Shown one piece after another: positions 1 to 4,840 of a stretch of 6,111 nt of DNA. Source of the stretch: an uncultured Clostridia bacterium (GTDB taxonomy: Bacteria; Bacillota; Clostridia; Christensenellales; Borkfalkiaceae). The number at the start of each line of letters is the position of its first letter. Position 1 is the first letter of the stretch. The position numbers and the translations under genes were made by a program. The stretch lies in NCBI GenBank assembly GCA_947174175.1, contig CAMWHW010000065.1, forward strand, positions 1 to 6,111, read 5' to 3'. The notes below the pieces were generated by a model. It was not told the DNA's origin. It searched no databases and saw nothing but the letters and a program-made list of their open reading frames with translations.

Positions 1-664
1 GTATACGCTTGCCCAGGCTCATTCCCGCAAAGCCGTACGTATTTTTCGCAAGGGCAAATTCCTCGTCCGCAAAGCCGCCTTCACTGCCGACGACCAGCGC
101 GGCAGAACCTTTAACGCTTTTCAAATCGACGTCCGAACTCTTTGCAAATTCACAGAAAAACAGCTTGTTGCAATAGCCGTCGGCGGAAGCCAACGCGCTT
201 TGAAAATCTTCGAAATATACTACCTCCGGCGCAACCGAACGCAGACACTGCTTTGCCGCCTCGCGCGCCACCTTGTTCAGCCTTTCAAGCTTGTTGCCGT
301 TCATATACGCCGAGCAGTAACGCGAGTTAAACACGCCGATTTTGGCAACGCCCAGCTCGGTTGCCTTCTGAACGACGAGCTCGGTCTTGTCGCCCTTCAA
401 CGCGCCGACGAGCAGATATATGGAGGTCTTTGCCTCCCTGTCTCCGCGGTTTACGCCCGTAATATGCGCCGACAAACGCTGCTTTTCCACTTTCGTGACT
501 ATTGCGGAGTATTCGTTACCCGCGTTGTCCAGAAGGGTAATTTCCGTTCCCTCGGTCACCCTGAGCACGGTTTTTGCGTGAATAAATTCCTCGCCGTCAA
601 GCACCGTTTCGCTGTCTTCGGGGTAGTTTATTGAATTACTGAAAAACCTCTTAGGCGCGCTCAT
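1..664 (-). CDS. rsmE: 16S rRNA (uracil-1498-N3)-methyltransferase RsmE, 3' end cut by window edge
   Basis: RsmE is a SPOUT-class (knotted) methyltransferase that uses S-adenosylmethionine to methylate N3 of U1498 of 16S rRNA in the assembled small subunit. I translated this frame directly: 221 residues are visible, starting MSAPKRFFSN, out of a usual length near 240-250. The N-terminal PUA-like part contains HAKTVLRVTEG (about 29-39). The methyltransferase part has LKGDKTELVVQKATELGV (89-106), an EAAKQC helix (135-140), the SAM-loop motif VGSEGGF (192-198; the family usually has GPEGGF, so Pro is Ser here) and the start of the knot motif SLGKRI (216-221), where the window ends. The ATG directly follows the prmA stop (TGAATG). 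An AAAGG Shine-Dalgarno lies in the last prmA codons, so translation is probably coupled. No stop interrupts the frame. Identification is secure; only the C-terminus is unseen. Confidence 0.95.
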   Translation of the reverse strand, partial: MSAPKRFFSNSINYPEDSETVLDGEEFIHAKTVLRVTEGTEITLLDNAGNEYSAIVTKVEKQRLSAHITGVNRGDREAKTSIYLLVGALKGDKTELVVQKATELGVAKIGVFNSRYCSAYMNGNKLERLNKVAREAAKQCLRSVAPEVVYFEDFQSALASADGYCNKLFFCEFAKSSDVDLKSVKGSAALVVGSEGGFADEEFALAKNTYGFAGMSLGKRI

Positions 665-1606
665 TCAACCTTTGAACGCAAGCGCGTTCCACTCCCCTTT
701 CTTTACTTTCTTAATAAGCTCCAAACCCTGCGCGGAGTACACCTCCACGACGCGTTCAAGCTTTTCGTCTATAATTCCGCTTAATATGAGGTTGCCGCCC
801 TTCTTTAAATTTTTGGGTATGGACGGCGCAAGATTTTCCAGGATATCCGCGGTTATGTTTGCAAGCATAATATCGCCCTTCAACGCGCTGTCGTCTAAAA
901 GATTGGAACGCGCAACCACTACCTTAGCGGTAACTCCGTTAAGCTCGCAGTTATGCTTTGCGCTCTCCACCGCGACCGCGTCGATATCGGTAAGGTACGC
1001 CTGCTTTGCGCCCAGCTTGACGGCGGAAATGCCCAGTATGCCGCTTCCGCACCCGACGTCTATACATACGCTGTCGGGCGTGATATATTCCTGCAAAAGC
1101 TCCACGCACATGGAAGTCGTTTCGTGCTCGCCCGTGCCGAACGCCATATTGTTGTCCAGCTTGACGACCTGCTCGCCCTCCGCCTTTTCGTACTCTATCC
1201 ACTCGGGCACGACCACGATTTTGCCCAGGTGTATGGGGCGGAAATGCGTACGCCAGATTTCTATCCAGTCGTCGCCATCGATTTCGCGGTTGGTGGTTTC
1301 CAGAGTGCCCAGTGGCAGCGCGCCGCCGCAGTTAATAACTATCTCCTCGATATCCCGCCTGATTTCGGGAATGACCTTCTGCGCGTCGGAAAGCGCGATA
1401 AAAGCCTTGACCAGAACGTCGCCCGAAGCGTTTGCAACCAGGTCGTCGTCCATATAGTCCCAGTAGGCGGATTTGTCCCTTTGCAGCGCGATTACGTCCT
1501 TGACGTCCGAAATGGCTACGCCGTAGGAAGTGTACCGCCACATTACGTCGGCAATAAGTTCGCTGCCCTCGGAAGTGGTATGTACGGTAAGTTCGATAAA
1601 TTTCAT
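665..1606 (-). CDS. prmA: Ribosomal protein L11 methyltransferase PrmA
   Basis: PrmA trimethylates ribosomal protein L11 in the cytoplasm using S-adenosylmethionine. The 313-residue length is normal. An N-terminal L11-recognition domain (about 1-100, starting MKFIELTVHT) is followed by a linker with the conserved DDWIEIWRTHFRPIHLG (112-128), then a Rossmann-fold methyltransferase. The latter shows AFGTGEHETT (155-164), SAM motif I IDVGCGSGILG (182-192), an acidic LTDID at the end of strand 2 (205-209), and LANIT (248-252), the PrmA version of the N-P-P-Y-like motif. The segment before AFGTG reads DNNM where the family commonly has DPGM/L. The start is fixed by the N-terminal beta-strand: a later Met (22) would remove it. 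No Shine-Dalgarno precedes this ATG, unlike its neighbours (see promoter entry). rsmE follows without a gap, the usual Firmicutes order, though dnaJ is not upstream here. Confidence 0.96.
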   Translation of the reverse strand: MKFIELTVHTTSEGSELIADVMWRYTSYGVAISDVKDVIALQRDKSAYWDYMDDDLVANASGDVLVKAFIALSDAQKVIPEIRRDIEEIVINCGGALPLGTLETTNREIDGDDWIEIWRTHFRPIHLGKIVVVPEWIEYEKAEGEQVVKLDNNMAFGTGEHETTSMCVELLQEYITPDSVCIDVGCGSGILGISAVKLGAKQAYLTDIDAVAVESAKHNCELNGVTAKVVVARSNLLDDSALKGDIMLANITADILENLAPSIPKNLKKGGNLILSGIIDEKLERVVEVYSAQGLELIKKVKKGEWNALAFKG

Positions 1607-1612
1607 AGGTCT

Positions 1613-1641
1613 ATTCTATCACACGCAAAGCAAAATAGCAA
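1613..1641 (-). promoter_or_regulatory. Predicted sigma70-type promoter of prmA-rsmE, placing the start site at the prmA ATG
   Basis: On the minus strand a -35 box TTGCTA (1641-1636) is followed by a 17-bp spacer and a -10 box TAGAAT (1618-1613). The prmA ATG begins at 1606, about 7 bases beyond the -10 box, which is where transcription would be expected to start. There is no AGGAGG-like sequence in the 40 bases upstream of the ATG. The promoter sits between the terminator of the hydrogenase gene and prmA. The boxes are seen directly; leaderless transcription is inferred. Confidence 0.6.
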
Positions 1642-1650
1642 GTATAATGC

Positions 1651-1684
1651 AAAAGCCGCGCGGCTCATTTGCCGCGCGGCGCTT
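1651..1684 (-). terminator. Rho-independent terminator of the hydrogenase gene
   Basis: Two copies of GCCGCGCGGC (1655-1664 and 1671-1680) flank a 6-base loop and form a perfect 10-bp GC hairpin. On the minus strand it begins 15 bases after the hydrogenase stop and is followed by TTTT (1654-1651), a short U-tract. On the plus strand it is followed by GCTTTT, so it could act in both directions, but no plus-strand gene is present to use it. Each arm is itself a palindrome. Confidence 0.85.
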
Positions 1685-1695
1685 TTATATTCAGT

Positions 1696-3213
1696 TTACT
1701 TCATTTTAGTAAGGCGTTCCGCATATTCCAGCCATTCCGATTCGGGAATCTGGTTTTCGCTGCTTTTAGAGAACGTTTCAACCAGCACCTTAGCCTTTTC
1801 GGGAGGAATAATAGTGCCTACACCCGCAACGCAGCCGCCGGGGCAACCCATACCCTCGATAAGACAGCCTTTGAGTTTGCCAGCCTTTGCAAGCATTAAA
1901 ATCTTTTTGCAGTCGGCAAGGCCTTCCGCGTGCTCAATCTTGACTTCGGTTTCGGGATAGTACTGCTTTACGGTGCGCTCTATCGCGGCGGCAACGCCGC
2001 CCGCTACCGCGTATCCTCTGCCTGCGCCCGTGGTGTGCGTAATGCGCAGGGGGCTTTCTTCAAGCTCCGCGGGGTTGATATCCTTTGCGGCAAAAATGCC
2101 TGCAAGCTCTTCGAACGTCAGAACGAAATCGACGAAGCTGCGCAGCGATTTTCTGGAAGCTTCCAGCTTTTTGGCGGCGCACGGTCCTATGAACACGACG
2201 CGCGCTTCGGGGTCCTTTTCCTTGATTTTACGCGCGGTTGCAACCATGGGCGTAAGCTCCTGCGAGACCTCCTCCACGAAATCGGGGAACTGTGTTTTGG
2301 CGAGTACCGCCCACGCGGGGCAGCAGCTTGTCAGAAGGAAGGGAAGCTTGCCCGTCGTAACCTCGTGAACGTAGTGGTTGGCTTCGGCGATACAGCCGAG
2401 GTCGGCGCCCTCCGCCACTTCGAACATATCCGCAAACCCCAGCTTTAAAAGCGCGGTCTTAATCTTTGCAAGCGTGGTCTTGGGTCCGTACTGTCCCGCG
2501 ATTGCGGGCGCAACAGCCGCAATAATCTTGTCGCCCTTCTTTAACGCCTGAATGAGCTGGAATATCTGCGACTTGTCGGCAATCGCGCCGAAGGGACACG
2601 CGGACATACACTGACCGCACGCCACGCAAATAGAGTTATCTATCTTGGCTCTGCCGTATTCGTCCGAGGATATTGCCTTGATACCGCATGCCTGCGCGCA
2701 GGGGCGCACCCTGTGGCTGATAGCGTCGTAAGGGCAGGAAGCCTTGCATCTGCCGCACTTTATGCACTTGGACTGGTCTATGAACGACTTGCCGTTTACG
2801 ATTGAAATCGCGCCCTTGGGACAAGCCTTTATGCACGCGTGCGAAACGCAGTTGCGGCAAATATTGGTAACTTCGTAAACGTTGTCGGGGCACTTGTCGC
2901 ACGCCGAGGGAATGACCTGCATGAGAGGCGGTTCGTAATACATATCCGAAATATTACTACCGTCTACTCCCGCGGTGATATGTACGGGTTTGTTTGCGGG
3001 ACGGAGCGAAAGCCCCATTGCAAGGCGCACGCGCTCTGCCGCTATCTGCCTCTCCCTGTAAATGCTTTCTCTGTATCTGGGTTCTTCGTCGGGAGTGATT
3101 TTATAAGGTATCGCCTCGATATCGCCCGAAACGTTGTCCGAGTCGAATGCGACGCGCGCCACTTCCGCAAAAACCTGTCTTCTGAGATCCGTTACTACAC
3201 TCTGTTCTTTCAT
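1696..3213 (-). CDS. Monomeric [FeFe] hydrogenase, group B type, with N-terminal Fe-S clusters
   Basis: A 505-residue cytoplasmic iron-sulfur enzyme expected to interconvert protons and H2, most likely evolving H2 from reduced ferredoxin during fermentation. The N-terminal region carries a family-typical IYRERQIAAERVRLAMG (51-67). Cys-rich segments follow: C105, C108, C119, C122, C127, C131; a CxxCxxCxxxCP ferredoxin motif at 150-161; C172 and C176; and a second CxxCxxCxxxCP at 196-207. The H-cluster domain has L1 TSCCPAW (295-301), L2 IGPCAAKKLE (342-351) and L3 EGMGCPGGC (453-461). By comparison with clostridial CpI, C298, C345, C457 and C461 would hold the H-cluster and C297 would be the proton-relay Cys. 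GPC in L2 in place of MPC, together with the N-terminal layout, points to group B (TIGR04105-like) rather than group A. No maturase (HydE/F/G) or electron-transfer partner is next to it. The start has a GAGGAA Shine-Dalgarno five bases from ATG. Its promoter and terminator suggest a single-gene unit. Confidence 0.93.
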   Translation of the reverse strand: MKEQSVVTDLRRQVFAEVARVAFDSDNVSGDIEAIPYKITPDEEPRYRESIYRERQIAAERVRLAMGLSLRPANKPVHITAGVDGSNISDMYYEPPLMQVIPSACDKCPDNVYEVTNICRNCVSHACIKACPKGAISIVNGKSFIDQSKCIKCGRCKASCPYDAISHRVRPCAQACGIKAISSDEYGRAKIDNSICVACGQCMSACPFGAIADKSQIFQLIQALKKGDKIIAAVAPAIAGQYGPKTTLAKIKTALLKLGFADMFEVAEGADLGCIAEANHYVHEVTTGKLPFLLTSCCPAWAVLAKTQFPDFVEEVSQELTPMVATARKIKEKDPEARVVFIGPCAAKKLEASRKSLRSFVDFVLTFEELAGIFAAKDINPAELEESPLRITHTTGAGRGYAVAGGVAAAIERTVKQYYPETEVKIEHAEGLADCKKILMLAKAGKLKGCLIEGMGCPGGCVAGVGTIIPPEKAKVLVETFSKSSENQIPESEWLEYAERLTKMK

Positions 3214-3248
3214 AATTTCCTCAATATGTATATATTTATTCCTAAGTT

Positions 3249-3277
3249 ATTATATCACTTGCAGGGGAGTAAATCAA
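3249..3277 (-). promoter_or_regulatory. Strong predicted promoter of the hydrogenase gene
   Basis: On the minus strand: -35 box TTGATT (3277-3272), 17-bp spacer, perfect -10 box TATAAT (3254-3249), preceded by TG one base upstream (extended -10, TGATATAAT). Transcription should begin near 3242, giving a leader of about 29 bases with the GAGGAA ribosome site at 3222-3217. The -35 box overlaps the TGA stop of the upstream lit gene (3276-3274). I see no hairpin terminator between the two genes. I looked for an inverted repeat resembling a redox-sensing Rex site and did not find one. Confidence 0.8.
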
Positions 3278-4002
3278 CCCTCAGCCGAATTATTTTGGTT
3301 AGCATCCTTTTCCAACGCCGCGCGCTTTTTATCCCTGCGCGTAAGCACGACGTCCGCAATGATAAGCGCAAGCGCAAAAGCGATTAACCCGACGCCGATT
3401 ATTATGGCGCAGTTCATAAAGAACTCCTCCGGCATCACCTCGATAATCTGCTCTGTGTTCGGGTTGAACGTCCAGTTGTCCTTGCCGGGGAAGAATATGG
3501 CGTGGAAAACTATGAACGCTCTGTCGAAATCGATTGCCGCAAGCACGCCGATTATCAGGGGCAGAGCAATTGCCACCACCGCCGAAACAAGATACGCGCG
3601 GTGTCCCTTTATGCGCGCAAACTCTATGACTTTAAATCTGTCCAAAAGTATGAGCGTAAGGCATATTGCGCCCGAAATTATCAACACCGAAAGATTGAGA
3701 TTGAACAGCACCTTGCAGTCGGCAAAGTGCGCCGCCTCGCTCTCCGTCCACGCAAGCGCGCCCGTACCGAACGCGTGCCCTGGCAGAGTGAGATAATTGA
3801 GCACCTCGTCGTACGCCGTCTTTATGGTCTGATACGACCAGCCGGTCGCCTCCTCCATTTTCAGCGTCTTAATCTGAATATAGTAAAAGAAGCGGCAGTA
3901 TATGGGCAAGCCGATTGCAAAGGTGATTATGAACAGCGTAAGCGCCGTTGCAAACAGCACCGTCAGCGTTATATTAAGCGGTTTCCTGTATTTCGCGTTC
4001 AT
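3274..4002 (-). CDS. lit: Lit-family (DUF1461, TIGR01906) membrane protein, probable lipoprotein intramolecular transacylase
   Basis: A 242-residue integral membrane protein with about four membrane segments (roughly 11-35, 102-120, 136-156, 197-220), a short basic N-terminus and a polar, charged C-terminal tail (222-242). Family-typical features are the YDEVLNYL stretch (64-71), EAAHFADCK (89-97) in the first outer loop, and a second outer loop reading FDRAFIVFHAIFFPGKDNW (159-177) followed by the acidic-Pro FPE-like VMPEEFF (189-195). His92 and His167 match the conserved histidines I associate with Lit activity. Lit enzymes of Bacillus/Enterococcus move an acyl chain from the diacylglyceryl-cysteine of mature lipoproteins to its amino group, giving N-acyl lyso-lipoproteins at the outer membrane face. 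The start lies inside the upstream gene (29-bp overlap), with an AAGGTG Shine-Dalgarno seven bases away. Family membership is strong; the exact reaction is inferred. Confidence 0.82.
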   Translation of the reverse strand: MNAKYRKPLNITLTVLFATALTLFIITFAIGLPIYCRFFYYIQIKTLKMEEATGWSYQTIKTAYDEVLNYLTLPGHAFGTGALAWTESEAAHFADCKVLFNLNLSVLIISGAICLTLILLDRFKVIEFARIKGHRAYLVSAVVAIALPLIIGVLAAIDFDRAFIVFHAIFFPGKDNWTFNPNTEQIIEVMPEEFFMNCAIIIGVGLIAFALALIIADVVLTRRDKKRAALEKDANQNNSAEG

Positions 4003-4714
4003 CTTCGGTCACCTTACCAAGCAGCCCGCCGCGGTTTACGGTAAGCGCTATAAGCACCTGCGATGGCATATAGAATATCCATATCAGCGACTGGATAGTA
4101 TCCGCCGTCTTTGCAGGCAAATCAATTCCTATCATACCGCCGTTATACAGTCCTATGCAGACGTCGCAGCACAGAAGCAATACCAGTCCGACGGCAAAAA
4201 GTATATGTTTAATTCCGCGCTTCAAAAGCAGGAATGCGTCCACGCAGTTGCCAACGAGCATTACTATGTATATGCTCACTTCGGCTATAAGCAGATTGAC
4301 TTGCGCAAGCCCCGCCAGCAGTCCTATTACGATTGCGAAAACCGCCGCGCGCGCCGTGAGCGTTATCCAGATCTTTTTAAGTCTTTCGGCGTACAGTCTG
4401 TACAGATAAATGCACTGCACGATTATAAACGTGGCCACGCCCGCTTCCAGCAGGTCGTTTAAAACCAGCAGGAACATATCCGAAACGACCGTGAAGAAAA
4501 ACGCGCACGTTAAAACTATTGCGTCCCTGTCACGGTGAAACCAGATCATCACGGCGGACACGACCAGGCAAAGTATTACGCCCGCGTACTTGATATACAC
4601 GGGGTCACCCGGGTGAATTGCCGCAAGGACGTTGAAAATTATATATATGATAATTTCAACCGCAACGAATACGGCGAAAATTATATTTTTGGGCGTCAAT
4701 GGAATTTTTTTCAT
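3974..4714 (-). CDS. YhhN/TMEM86-like polytopic membrane protein (lysoplasmalogenase family, divergent)
   Basis: A 246-residue, very hydrophobic protein with about eight predicted membrane helices, a basic start (MKKIPLTPK) and a charged C-terminal tail (KVTEDEREIQE). The pattern resembles YhhN/TMEM86: a Lys before helix 2 (IKYAGV, 41-46), a helix ending in SD (VVSDMFLL, 76-83, usually GD), a Gly then Gln-x-x-Tyr (92-103, usually His-x-x-Tyr), a later CCD (182-184), and a closing YMPSQVLIALT (215-225) like the family's YY-x-AQ-LI end. Asp79 and Asp184 fit the two spaced aspartates of that family. Known members hydrolyse the vinyl-ether bond of lysoplasmalogens in membranes, which would suit a plasmalogen-containing clostridial membrane, but overall similarity is weak and the reaction is inference. 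It has its own promoter and a GAGAGGA ribosome site four bases from ATG. It is probably co-transcribed with lit. Confidence 0.6.
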   Translation of the reverse strand: MKKIPLTPKNIIFAVFVAVEIIIYIIFNVLAAIHPGDPVYIKYAGVILCLVVSAVMIWFHRDRDAIVLTCAFFFTVVSDMFLLVLNDLLEAGVATFIIVQCIYLYRLYAERLKKIWITLTARAAVFAIVIGLLAGLAQVNLLIAEVSIYIVMLVGNCVDAFLLLKRGIKHILFAVGLVLLLCCDVCIGLYNGGMIGIDLPAKTADTIQSLIWIFYMPSQVLIALTVNRGGLLGKVTEDEREIQETA

Positions 4715-4732
4715 CTAGTCCTCTCGGTCCTT

Positions 4733-4761
4733 ATTTTAATATATTGCCGCGAGTATTGCAA
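4733..4761 (-). promoter_or_regulatory. Predicted promoter of the YhhN-like/lit operon
   Basis: On the minus strand: -35 box TTGCAA (4761-4756), 17-bp spacer, -10 box TAAAAT (4738-4733). Transcription would start near 4726, so the leader is only about 12 bases and consists almost wholly of the GAGAGGA Shine-Dalgarno (4725-4719) and a four-base spacer to the ATG. It lies just after the terminator of the upstream gene, which supports a new transcription unit here. Confidence 0.65.
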
Positions 4762-4791
4762 GTTATTTCCCGCAGGAATTTTCGCACATAC

Positions 4792-4823
4792 AAAAAGCAC
4801 CCGCAAATGCGGATGCTCTTTTT
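4792..4823 (-). terminator. Rho-independent terminator after the Wzz-like gene
   Basis: GCATCCGC and GCGGGTGC (minus strand, 4816-4809 and 4804-4797) form an 8-bp stem, with one G-U pair, around an ATTT loop. The stem is preceded by AAAAAGA and followed by TTTTTG, so the A and U tracts can extend the pairing. It begins 25 bases past the stop of the upstream gene. The plus strand also has a T-rich tail (TCTTTTTGTTTT), so the signal is potentially bidirectional. Confidence 0.9.
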
Positions 4824-4840
4824 GTTTTATTTTGTCACGT

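Noticed and set aside
200..634. Plus-strand open frame of 144 codons at the window start
   Set aside because: The minus strand here encodes RsmE with clear motifs throughout; the plus frame is its antisense shadow.
672..1457. Plus-strand open frame of 261 codons inside prmA
   Set aside because: It is wholly antisense to a confidently identified gene, Ser-rich and low in complexity, with no family features.
1641..1646. Alternative -10 box TATACT for prmA, which would give a leader of about 27 bases
   Set aside because: The matching -35 position falls in the terminator loop and reads AATGAG, a poor match; the resulting leader would still lack a ribosome site.
953..1960. Long plus-strand open frame (335 codons) antisense to prmA and running toward the hydrogenase gene
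   Set aside because: It spans the intergenic terminator, has no ribosome site or recognisable domain, and lies opposite two secure genes. It is a by-product of their codon usage.
3214..3290. Redox-regulator (Rex-like) operator before the hydrogenase
   Set aside because: No TTGTGA/TCACAA-type inverted repeat is present; only ordinary promoter elements can be seen.
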